From a virus: 64,000 bases of DNA. Within the stretch, counting starts at the first letter, position 1. Each line of letters starts with the position of its first letter. The DNA is taken from IMG/VR virus record IMGVR_UViG_3300015371_000001, positions 62,001-126,000 of that record; one strand, 5' to 3'. The translations under genes were made by a program, and so were the position numbers. Below are positions 41,252 to 49,400 of the stretch, in pieces. The notes under the pieces are model-generated. The model did not search any database. It was not told the origin of the DNA and saw only the letters and a list, made by a program, of their open reading frames with translations.

Positions 41252-41897
41252 GGTCATCGGCTTGAGTGCGGTGGTGCTCGGCTTCATCGGCTTGATCATG
41301 GCTTGGATCTTCACCGATCACGGCAGTGCTGACGAGCAGACCAAAGATCCTCCCATCGTGGAGATCGCCGTGGGGCAACCGGCGTACCCAGGGGTCTCTG
41401 GGTTTGGTACCCGTACAGGTGGTGGTCGAGGAGGACCGGTCTGTCAGGTGACGGACGCCGATTCCTTCACGGAGTGCGTCGCGCAGGACGGTCCGCGCAT
41501 CGTCGTTTTTGAGAAGGGCGGCACCTACGTCTTGGATCAGCCGGTGGAGATCACCGAGCCGTACTTGACCATCGCCGGTCAGACGGCACCTGGAGGGATC
41601 AAGCTGACTCAGCCGCTCAAGGTCATGACGCATGACGTGGTGATCCGGTGGGTTGACTGCAACGTGTACCTGAGCCGATATGCAATGCTCCCCCGAGCCA
41701 ATGTGGTCCTGGACCGGATCGGACCGAGCGCCGTGCCGGTGATCCCAAAGCCGCTCATCGACAGCGATGATGACGGGATGCCTGACGACTTCGAGATCTG
41801 GCATCACAACGATCTCAACGCCGACGATGCGGCGTATGACGTGGACAAGAACGGCTATGCCGATATTGAGGACTGGTTCAACCAGTTGTTGTCGTGA
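41232..41897 (+). CDS. Membrane-anchored pectate-lyase-like protein, core deleted
   Basis: 221 residues. An N-terminal membrane segment (VIGLSAVVLGFIGLIMAWI), then the exact opening of pectate-lyase-type beta helices: AYPGVSGFGTRTGGGRGG, RIVVFEKGGTYVLDQP, TIAGQTAPGGIKL. Full-length enzymes continue for about 200 residues with the catalytic Arg and Ca sites; here the chain jumps after about residue 155 to DSDDDGMPDDFEIWHHNDLN and DVDKNGYADIEDWFNQLL, the calcium-binding C-terminal end of the same enzymes. So the catalytic middle is missing in one open frame. It may bind glycan without cutting it. ATG start in the previous gene's end. Confidence 0.68.
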   Translation: MKPTKREVIGLSAVVLGFIGLIMAWIFTDHGSADEQTKDPPIVEIAVGQPAYPGVSGFGTRTGGGRGGPVCQVTDADSFTECVAQDGPRIVVFEKGGTYVLDQPVEITEPYLTIAGQTAPGGIKLTQPLKVMTHDVVIRWVDCNVYLSRYAMLPRANVVLDRIGPSAVPVIPKPLIDSDDDGMPDDFEIWHHNDLNADDAAYDVDKNGYADIEDWFNQLLS

Positions 41898-42202
41898 ACC
41901 AACCGCGAGGCGTAGGCGACATCTTCGGGGAGGACATCCCTCCGCTGAGGGGTACGCCCGCGTGTGACGGTGTGGACCCCAAGCTGTTCGACTCGGTCCA
42001 TGAGGAGGACCACATCACGGTCGCCGTGGAGTACTGCGCTGGGTGTCCGGCGAAGCGGTCGTGTCTGGAGCGCCGGGAGTGGTTGGCGAATCTCCACCCG
42101 TATGCCAAGCCGGAGGGGACCTGGGGCGGCAGGCTCTACAACACCAAGGGCCGTCAGAAGCGAGTCAAGCCGAACAAGTACATCCGATACCGAGCGGCGT
42201 GA
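41894..42202 (+). CDS. WhiB-like iron-sulphur regulator
   Basis: 102 residues from a GTG overlapping the previous stop. Four Cys in the WhiB layout: TPACDG, then YCAGCPAKRSCLE, followed by the GTWGGRL turn and a basic tail (RQKRVKPNKY). WhiB proteins carry a 4Fe-4S cluster and bind the principal sigma factor. Phage copies such as that of TM4 are known to interfere with host WhiB2 and cell division; whether this one does is inference. The domain is complete. Confidence 0.88.
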   Translation: MNQPRGVGDIFGEDIPPLRGTPACDGVDPKLFDSVHEEDHITVAVEYCAGCPAKRSCLERREWLANLHPYAKPEGTWGGRLYNTKGRQKRVKPNKYIRYRAA

Positions 42203-42423
42203 CCGATAATCTTGTCGTGGAGATCGACCCGGCTCACGAGAGTACGTGGGGAGCAACCCCGGAGTACAAAGCGGCGTGGGAAGCCAAGCATGGTGAGAGC
42301 GCCCTACGTCCGGCTGAGAGCGCTCCCAAGGCCGAGTGGGTCGATTGGGCTGTCGCGCATACTGACCTTGACCGGAAGCAGGCCGAGGGTCTGACGACGA
42401 AGGCACTGAAGGAACTGGAATGA
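42199..42423 (+). CDS. Hypothetical protein, 74 aa
   Basis: GTG at 42199 overlaps the WhiB stop; a second GTG at 42217 follows CCGATAAT by 6 bases and would be a leaderless start giving 68 residues. Sequence: STWGATPEYKAAWEAKHG, then WVDWAVAHTDLDRKQAEGLT with TKALKELE, the pattern of short phage proteins that carry a SAP- or LEM-like helical end. Unknown. Confidence 0.6.
   Translation: MTDNLVVEIDPAHESTWGATPEYKAAWEAKHGESALRPAESAPKAEWVDWAVAHTDLDRKQAEGLTTKALKELE
42203..42210 (+). promoter_or_regulatory. Candidate -10 box CCGATAAT
   Basis: GATAAT ends 6 bases before the GTG at 42217, as at 2953-2960. It would give a leaderless transcript starting inside the gene's annotated 5' end. Confidence 0.38.
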
Positions 42424-42569
42424 GAGGTAGCCCGCTCGTCTGGACGATTGTCGGCATTCTGCTGATCATCCTGTTGGTGATCATTCTGATCAGGGCGTTT
42501 GACGACAACGGCGATGGCGGCAAGGGAGATGACGGCGTTCTCACACCTCGCCTCGTCCTTGTGAGGTAG
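42420..42569 (+). CDS. Small single-pass membrane protein, 49 aa
   Basis: ATGA-coupled. Residues 6-25 are a strong membrane segment (VWTIVGILLIILLVIILI), then a Gly/Asp-rich soluble part (FDDNGDGGKGDDGV). Upstream of the membrane protein at 42572. Confidence 0.64.
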   Translation: MRGSPLVWTIVGILLIILLVIILIRAFDDNGDGGKGDDGVLTPRLVLVR

Positions 42570-42571
42570 CC

Positions 42572-43009
42572 GTGGCTGATCTCGGGCAGCCGATTTCGAA
42601 CCAGAGTCTCTTGGTGGCAGCAAAGATTGTGCTGCCAGGTTTCCCTGCCGTGTCCATCTGGATCGGCCTGGCGTTCCTGTTCGGTGATCCGTCTCGTTAC
42701 ACCTCGCCTTCGCTCGATGTGGCCAAGGACATCATGCCGATTCGGACCTGGGGCGTGTTGTTCTTGTTGGTCGGCGCGATTGAGTTGTCTGCGCTGATCT
42801 TCGGAGGCAATCGGTTTTGGTTCTCTGCTGCGCTCGCCATCGGAGCGGCCATGTTCGCCGTCTGGACCGTGGTGTTGACGGTGGCCATCTTCACGGTGCC
42901 GGACGCCTCGCTGACCGGTCCGGTCTACCCTGCATTCATCGCGCTCGTCCACCTGTCATTCATCCGCTACTTGAGCTACGACTGGTACCAGATCGAGCGC
43001 AGCCGTTAG
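42572..43009 (+). CDS. Four-TM membrane protein (paralogue of the 21257 gene)
   Basis: 145 residues from GTG. Same topology and signature loop as the 21257 protein: FGDPSRYTSP, DVAKDIMPIRTWGVLFLLVG and IELSAL. The rest has diverged. One copy sits at the start of the lysis-side membrane cluster, the other just before the DnaB helicase, so the module may have been copied or exchanged as a unit with a flanking gene. Confidence 0.7.
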   Translation: MADLGQPISNQSLLVAAKIVLPGFPAVSIWIGLAFLFGDPSRYTSPSLDVAKDIMPIRTWGVLFLLVGAIELSALIFGGNRFWFSAALAIGAAMFAVWTVVLTVAIFTVPDASLTGPVYPAFIALVHLSFIRYLSYDWYQIERSR

Positions 43010-43022
43010 ATCCTCGAACAGC

Positions 43023-43029
43023 TAGGTAT
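43023..43029 (+). promoter_or_regulatory. Shared helicase start block (TAGGTAT)
   Basis: TAGGTAT, then 8 bases to GTG. The block CTAGGTATTAGAGAGTGTGG here and CTAGGTATCAGTGAGTGTGG before the SNF2 gene differ at two of 20 positions. Conservation of both the box and its distance to the GTG suggests a common promoter and start signal for the two helicases. Confidence 0.5.
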
Positions 43030-43037
43030 TAGAGAGT

Positions 43038-44510
43038 GTGGCTACGGCAATCGAGCATGGGCAGAAGGTCCTGGCCTCGATTGTCCCGAATGGTCGCGAT
43101 GAGCTTGACCTAGCGCTGCGGTACCTGCTGCCCGAGCACTTCCAGGACCCGACCCAGCGCAATCTGTTCCTGATGCTGGAGCGGTACGCCGACATCACGG
43201 GCGCGGTCATGACCCGTGACGCCTTCGATGATTTGATCTCGAAGGCTACGGCGGACGCAGGCAAGGCCGCGCTCTATCTGGAGACCTACGACCTGCTGGT
43301 TGCGATGCCGTCCTCTCCGGCTGAGTTCCGCTGGAGCATGAACGAGCTACGGGACCTGGCTGCTCAGCGAGAGACTGGCCGGGTCATCACCGAGGCTATG
43401 GGCATCCTCCAGACCGGGCTCGATGGGGAGCACGGGAAGCGTCTCAAAGGCCATGAGGATGCCCGTACGCATGTGCTGGCGGAGTTCGCCGAGATCGACC
43501 GCTCCCTGGCCATGCAAGAGGCCCCAGAGGGCGCTATCCGGCATCAGCAGGAGGAGATCCTTCAGGACTATGCCGACCGGAAGCGAGCCACCTCAGAGGG
43601 CCGGAACGTCGGCGTCGACTTCGGCTTGCGTGCGCTTGACTACAAGATCGGTGGGCTCCAGCCTGGCGACTTCGCCCTGATCGCCGGGTACTCCAGCGAC
43701 GGCAAGACATCTCTGGTGGTCCAGCTTGCTTGGGCAGCGGCGGTCCAGCAGGGCAAGAACGTGGTCATCGCCACCACGGAGACCACGCAGCCTCAGGTCC
43801 GGCGCAAGCTGGTCGCTCGGCACTCCACCCTGGAGCAATTCGGTCTGACCGACGGCCTCAACTCCAGGGCGCTGCGGGACGGCACGTTGGACGCCGATGA
43901 GGAGCGGGTCCTTCCGGAGGTGGTCACCGACCTCACCCGGAATCCGGCGTACGGGGAGGTCTACATCAAGCAGATCCCGAGGGGGCAGACCCTCGCGCAG
44001 TTGGAGTCGGCGCTGTATCGGATTCACCGGAGCTTCCCCATCGACGTGTGCGTGATGGACTACTTGGCTCTGCTGAAGGCCGAGCGCCGGAGGGAATCCA
44101 TCCGGGACGAGCTTGGCACGCTGATGAAGGAGTCCAAGCAGATCGCTACTACGTTCGATGATGGCCGTGGTCTCATCTTCGTGAGCCCCTGGCAGGTCAA
44201 CCGGACGGCGTACGACAACGCGCTGCGGCTGGGCTACTACACCACGCTGGCGCTGTCAGAGACGGCAGAGGCGACCAACTCCCCCGACATCATCGTCAGC
44301 GTACTCAACCAGATTGCCGATAGCGATGCACGGTTCGCCGAATTGAAGCTCCAGCTACTCAAGAACCGGGACGGCGAGACGGCGTCGAGTTTGATGATGG
44401 CCGTCGACTACGCCACCTGTAACTTTTCCGAGAAGGTGTCGAACACCGGCATTGAGGGCGTCCTGGACGGCACGGAGGACCAAGAGTTCGGCGGTCTCCT
44501 CGGCATGTGA
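43038..44510 (+). CDS. DnaB-type replicative helicase
   Basis: 490 residues. N-terminal DnaB domain (HGQKVLASIVPNGRDELDLA) then the RecA-like core: motif 1 AGYSSDGKTSLV with K223, DVCVMDYLALLKAE as Walker B, and FVSPWQVNRT and SPDIIVSVLNQI as later motifs. It would unwind DNA 5'-3' at the phage fork as a hexamer. The start is GTG, 8 bases after TAGGTAT. The expected primase partner may be the zinc-finger protein at 61472. Confidence 0.88.
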   Translation: MATAIEHGQKVLASIVPNGRDELDLALRYLLPEHFQDPTQRNLFLMLERYADITGAVMTRDAFDDLISKATADAGKAALYLETYDLLVAMPSSPAEFRWSMNELRDLAAQRETGRVITEAMGILQTGLDGEHGKRLKGHEDARTHVLAEFAEIDRSLAMQEAPEGAIRHQQEEILQDYADRKRATSEGRNVGVDFGLRALDYKIGGLQPGDFALIAGYSSDGKTSLVVQLAWAAAVQQGKNVVIATTETTQPQVRRKLVARHSTLEQFGLTDGLNSRALRDGTLDADEERVLPEVVTDLTRNPAYGEVYIKQIPRGQTLAQLESALYRIHRSFPIDVCVMDYLALLKAERRRESIRDELGTLMKESKQIATTFDDGRGLIFVSPWQVNRTAYDNALRLGYYTTLALSETAEATNSPDIIVSVLNQIADSDARFAELKLQLLKNRDGETASSLMMAVDYATCNFSEKVSNTGIEGVLDGTEDQEFGGLLGM

Positions 44511-44511
44511 T

Positions 44512-44519
44512 CCGATAAC
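44512..44519 (+). promoter_or_regulatory. Candidate -10 box CCGATAAC
   Basis: In the TGATCCGATAA context shared with 23127-23136, directly after the DnaB stop and 32 bases before the first gene of the second tail cassette. Confidence 0.33.
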
Positions 44520-44550
44520 TCCCACGAGTGACCAGACTCCGGGAGTTTGC

Positions 44551-44865
44551 ATGGCTGACGAGCGGTTGAAGCGCCCTTGTGACGTGTGTCTTGAGGTGGA
44601 CGACCACCCTCGCCATGTCCACGGGTTGGCTCCGGATGATCCCAACGCTGTAGCGCCGAACGACACCGACTTTGAGTTGGTCGTGGGTCAGCCAGGCGTG
44701 TCTGCGGCGTCCCTCCAGCAGTTCTTGGACCCACTGACCCAGATTCGTCACCTTGACTGCTGCGCGGACAAGGGATGCCCGACCGGTACCTGTGGTCCTC
44801 AGCTTGAGGCAGCAGATCACGCTCACGGCGACGAGCTTCTTGCTGCGATTCAGAAGGAGGGCTAG
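44551..44865 (+). CDS. Cys-rich protein heading the second tail cassette
   Basis: 104 residues from ATG with GGGAG 6 bases upstream. CDVCLEVDDHPRHVH, then LDCCADKGCPTGTC: six to seven Cys and several His give two likely zinc sites. This layout is common in actinophage genes beside tail or fibre genes. No direct structural role is known. Confidence 0.65.
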   Translation: MADERLKRPCDVCLEVDDHPRHVHGLAPDDPNAVAPNDTDFELVVGQPGVSAASLQQFLDPLTQIRHLDCCADKGCPTGTCGPQLEAADHAHGDELLAAIQKEG

Positions 44866-44868
44866 GGA

Positions 44869-45267
44869 ATGGCTGGTTTGGTTCAGGCGCACGCGAACGC
44901 GATTCTTGATGCGTCGCTGGACGGAGGCTCGGTCACGCTGTCGACCTCCGCGATCAAGTGCCGTCTGATGACGGCCAATGGCTCTGCTACGTCGGCAGGA
45001 ACGGAGCTTTCGACCAGCGGTGGTTACACCTCGGGTACTGGCGCTCCGACGGTCACGTTCGCAGCAGCGTCGTCGGGCTCGAAGGCGTCGAACGCCGCAG
45101 TTACGGTGACCAACATGCCAGCGGCCACCATCGTCGGCGTTGAGCTTTGGGACTCGGCTGGTACTCCGCTGCGGAAGTGGTGGGGAGCACTGAGCGCCAA
45201 CAAGACGACCAACTCCGGCGACACCTTCTCCATCGCCTCGGGCAGCCTGACCGCGTCCCTGACCTAG
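44869..45267 (+). CDS. Tail/fibre-associated protein, paralogue of 13834
   Basis: 132 residues. AIKCRLMTANG and GTELSTSGGYTSGTGAPTVTF, with WDSAGTPLRKWWGALSANK and SFS-type ends: a compact beta protein resembling the outer part of the minor tail protein at 13834. It likely attaches or caps fibres. AGGAGGGCTAGGG upstream of the ATG. Confidence 0.6.
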   Translation: MAGLVQAHANAILDASLDGGSVTLSTSAIKCRLMTANGSATSAGTELSTSGGYTSGTGAPTVTFAAASSGSKASNAAVTVTNMPAATIVGVELWDSAGTPLRKWWGALSANKTTNSGDTFSIASGSLTASLT

Positions 45268-45276
45268 GGAGGGACC

Positions 45277-45729
45277 TTGGCTGAGTACTGGTTGAGCGTC
45301 GATGCCATCGCGCTCTCCGCGTCTACGGCGAAGTCAGTGTTGGAGATTGCGGCTGGCTCGAACGACCCTGTCTCCATCGTGGAGTGGTGGGTCGAGTTCG
45401 ATGGCACGTCCAGCACGGCGGTGCCGGTCAAGGTCGAGGTCGGTCGATTCAGCGCTGGAGTGACGACGGCGACCACCGGCACGGCGGAGAAGCGAGACAC
45501 TGGAACATCCGGTGGCGGCACGGCGGCGACGGTGAAGCACACCACAACGACCGAGGGTGCCGGTACGGCGGACGACATTCAGTTCCACCGGGTTCCGCCC
45601 ACTTCAGGTCTGTGGTACATCGCTCCGATGGGTCGCGAGGTCATCATCGCGGGTTCGGGATTCTGGCGGATGCGGTTGAATGCTGCGGCCACCGTGAACG
45701 CCACGGTGGGAGTGGTTTGGCAGGAGTGA
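45277..45729 (+). CDS. Tail-fibre cassette beta protein, 150 aa
   Basis: TTG start with GGGAGGG upstream. Gly/Thr/Ala-rich, beta-structured (VEWWVEFDGTSSTAVPVKVE, GTADDIQFHRVPPT, GREVIIAGSGFWRMRL). Matches a phage structural protein pattern seen next to minor tail proteins. No Cys, no catalytic motif. Confidence 0.6.
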   Translation: MAEYWLSVDAIALSASTAKSVLEIAAGSNDPVSIVEWWVEFDGTSSTAVPVKVEVGRFSAGVTTATTGTAEKRDTGTSGGGTAATVKHTTTTEGAGTADDIQFHRVPPTSGLWYIAPMGREVIIAGSGFWRMRLNAAATVNATVGVVWQE

Positions 45730-45735
45730 TCCTGC

Positions 45736-46479
45736 GTGGCGAACCCGACCTTCAGCAACCTCACCTCTGGTACCGACAACGTTGACCGCGCGACGTACAC
45801 CACGGCATCGGTTTCGCCGACGGCCAACCGGCTGATCTTCGTCTCGATCAGCGCCTTTGACACGTCTACGACGACGCCAGGCACACCGGCTGTCACCGGC
45901 AACGGCATCACTTACGACTTGGTCGAAGATTGTCTCGTGGACGTGGCTGGATCAGACCGAGCCGGTGCATGGATTTTCCGGGGGATGAGTGCGAGCCCTT
46001 CGAGCGGGACCATCTCCATTGCGTTCTCCGGTATCCCATCCGACGGCGTGCTCAACTGTTGTGTGTGGTCAGTGGATCAGTCGAGCAGTGACGTGGATAC
46101 TTCCGGCTCGAACGGCTCTGGCGCGATTGGCAACACAGCGTTTCAGGATGACGACGGCACCGGAACGTCGGCCACCGCGAGCATCACGATTGGAGCAAGT
46201 AACAGCGGGTTCGCGGCATGTGGTATCCAGGTTTCGACGCCTGGTACGACGGCACGGTCGTCTCCAGCTTGGACTGAGCTAGCTGACGTGGCGCTGAGTT
46301 CTACTGGATTGCAGACGCAGTACTACGCAGGTGGAGCGGACACGGCTGTCTCTGCTACACATGCGAGCGCTCGGTCTGGGATCATCGGAGTTGAGGTTAA
46401 GCAGGCAGTTGCGGCAGGCAACCCTCGGTCGATTTACCGACCGAATCGTGCTGCGGTAGAGCGAGCGAGTAGGTGGTGA
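45736..46479 (+). CDS. Tail-fibre cassette beta-sandwich protein, 247 aa
   Basis: GTG start. A series of strands with Ser/Thr/Gly loops (ITYDLVEDCLVDVAGSDRAG, SGTISIAFSGIPSDGVLN, TSATASITIGASNSGFAA), ending in a basic tail. Its overall layout is like the first 200 residues of the hub/fibre at 15720 (GRWGGAMVAYRGV, ISFPASNQGT), so it is probably a related virion surface domain encoded separately. Confidence 0.58.
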   Translation: MANPTFSNLTSGTDNVDRATYTTASVSPTANRLIFVSISAFDTSTTTPGTPAVTGNGITYDLVEDCLVDVAGSDRAGAWIFRGMSASPSSGTISIAFSGIPSDGVLNCCVWSVDQSSSDVDTSGSNGSGAIGNTAFQDDDGTGTSATASITIGASNSGFAACGIQVSTPGTTARSSPAWTELADVALSSTGLQTQYYAGGADTAVSATHASARSGIIGVEVKQAVAAGNPRSIYRPNRAAVERASRW

Positions 46480-46482
46480 CAC

Positions 46483-49400
46483 ATGGCTCGTCTAGGACGT
46501 AGTCGACCGATCACCCCTCGTCTGATCGTTCCGAACAAGGCGCGACCGAACGGTTTTTGGTTCAGGGAGCGCTTCGAGGGTGGAGCGCCGTACGCCAACG
46601 AGACGATGATCTGGGGCGGCACTGCCAGCCACCCGTACACCACCACGGGCGGCACCGGAAGCACGTTCGATCTCAACCACACGGCTGATTTCGCGCTTGG
46701 TGACCGGTCCATCAAGATCACCACCAACGGCACCAATGCCAACACCTTCGTGCGGAAGCTCAACGGCACGGCGATGGACTTCACCAACCGGGTGCCGCGT
46801 ATCTGGATCAAGGTGGACACCAACGCCAACTTCCTGGACGGACAGTTGTGGTTGGGCTCCGGTGGTGCGTTGGCCAATGCCTACAAGTTCAAGTTCAGTC
46901 CGGATGACGCGGTTGTCCCGCAGTACTTCGGCGGTGAGTGGCAATCCATCACGTTTCCGTGGTCGTACGCGACAACGACAGGTACGCCGACGCGGAGCGC
47001 TTTGACAGACCTTAACTTCCAGATTTTCGACGGTAGCGCCGGAGTGTTGAACGTCTGGTGGGGTGGCATCTCCTCGATCCCCGATACCACGGTGCCGTAC
47101 CCCAACGGCGTGGTGAGTTTCACCTTCGATGACGGCTTCGCATCTACCACCAATGAGGCCGCGAGCTACATGGACCCCAAGCACATGCGGGGCACCTGTT
47201 TCATCATCGATGACGTGCTGGGGACCGGCGTCTACATGACGACTAGCCAGGTGCAGGCGCTTGAGAGTACCTACGGGTGGGAGATCGGTCTGCACTCACA
47301 TACGGCGGCGGATCACAATGCCGGTGGCGGTCTCACATCATTGACCGAAGCTCAGCTACGCGCCAACATGGCGGCGAACCGAGCGAACCTGCTCTCGCTG
47401 GGGATCAAAGATCCGGTGTCGATGGCGTGGCCACAGGGGCTCACGAATGTGGCGACCGGCAACGTCATGAAGGACATCGTCTCCGGCGTCGCACGGACGA
47501 CGAAAGGTGCGCACACCAACACCTTCCCGCCGTACGACCGTGTCAGAGCGTATTCGCGTGCTGTCGATGCCTCTGATTCGTCGTCCACGATCAACACGAT
47601 TATCGACAACGCAGTGACCAACAAGGATTGGTTGATTCTGCTGTTCCATGACATCGTGTCGTCGGGAGCGACAGGGAACCAATGCAACCGGTCGACTTTC
47701 CGCGCCATTGTGGACCACGCGGAGACGGCTGGGATCGCGGTATTGCCGGTCAAAGAGGTCTACGACGGTCGGCCTCCTGGCCGGGACACCATCACGATCA
47801 GTAACACTGATTTCAACACGGTCACACAGAGCGATACGGCGCATGGCTCGTTGACGATGGACCCGGAGAACCGGGTGCATGGTCGGTTCGGAGCCAACGT
47901 CAAGGCAGATGCCACCGGCTCTCAGATCACGATGGAGCGGACCTTCCCGACCGGGAGCATTTACGTTCGCTTCTATCTCACGATTGGTGATGACACCACG
48001 ACGGCCACCATCGTGAGATGTCGAGCTTCGCCGACGACCAACGTGTGTGGACTTCGCCGCCGTAGTGACGGGGTGGGTAACACCTCTATCGAGCTACGTA
48101 ACGGTACGACGAACACCGGTACGAAAACGACCGCTCTTGGGGTTGATACTCCAGCCCGGATTGAGTGGTTCGTTGATGCAGTGAACAACACGCAGACGCT
48201 CAGGCTCTACAAGGGTGCGAACGTCGAAGGTACGACGTTCGATGAGGAGATCACTGACGCGACGGCGACGAATGATCCGAACATCCTCCAGTTCGGTACG
48301 CCGAACACCGTTGAGACCACTGCTGACGATTCGTGGGATGACATCGCGCTCGACACAGCAGGGTGGATTGGTCCTCTTGCGTACGAGCTAACACCTCCGG
48401 TTGAGGGCGTTGCTCCTCTGACGGCGACTTCGAACCTGGTGACAGCAGCTTCGGTCACTGAGGTGGCGACGGCTACGTTGGCTGCGACCTCCAACTTGGT
48501 GACAGCCGGAACGGTGACGACTCCGTACCCGGCTGTGCTGGGAGCTAACGGTCAGTTTGATGAGGCTGAGACTCAAGCCTTCATGGGTGTCCTTCAGGAC
48601 TCCAATGGCAACCTCTACCGAGTCCTTGAATCCACGTTGGCGGATAACAACCAGCCCAGGATGATGAAGTCCACCGATGAGGGCTTGACCTGGACCGAGC
48701 AGGATGCTGCGAACCGGCCAGGTACGAGTGCTGGCGTGATCTGTGACCTGGAGTCCGGCCATGTGACGTGGGACCACGTCGACAAGACGATCACCTTTAC
48801 CTGGCAGCGGTCCGGCAATGTGGCGTACTCGAAGTTCAAGACTTCGGATGCCGCGAGCAACCCGGACACCTGGACCTCCAACGTCCGAGAGCTTCACACC
48901 ACGGTGACGGCAGCGGCTCCGCAGTACACGTCGCATACTTCACCGCAGGACCAGGCGTACGAGTGGTTGTTCTGGGGATCGAACACTCCCAAGCCGCAGT
49001 TCCGGAGCCGGACCAACTCCTCTACGTTGGGCTCGGTCACCGATGTCGATTCGACCGGGGTCAACCCGTCGGCGGTGCTTTTGCCGAACGAGCACGACAC
49101 CATGATCATCTACGAGAAGTCGAACCAGGTTCACTACAAGAAGCTGACCTCGTCCGGCACGCTCGACTCAAGTTCCACCCGTGTCGATGCCTCCGGGTTG
49201 CAGACTGGTAGCTCAGGTGCGGTTGTGGCGTACGCCGCTCCGGTGGCGTACCTCGGACCGAACGGCACCGATGTGGTGGTCTCGGTGCTGTTCATCGACG
49301 TGAACGGCGACTTGCGGTCGGTGGACATCGTCAATGGGACCCCCGGCTCTGAGTCGGTGGTGACGACGAACAACCCGGCAGCCGATGTGGGCACGACCAC

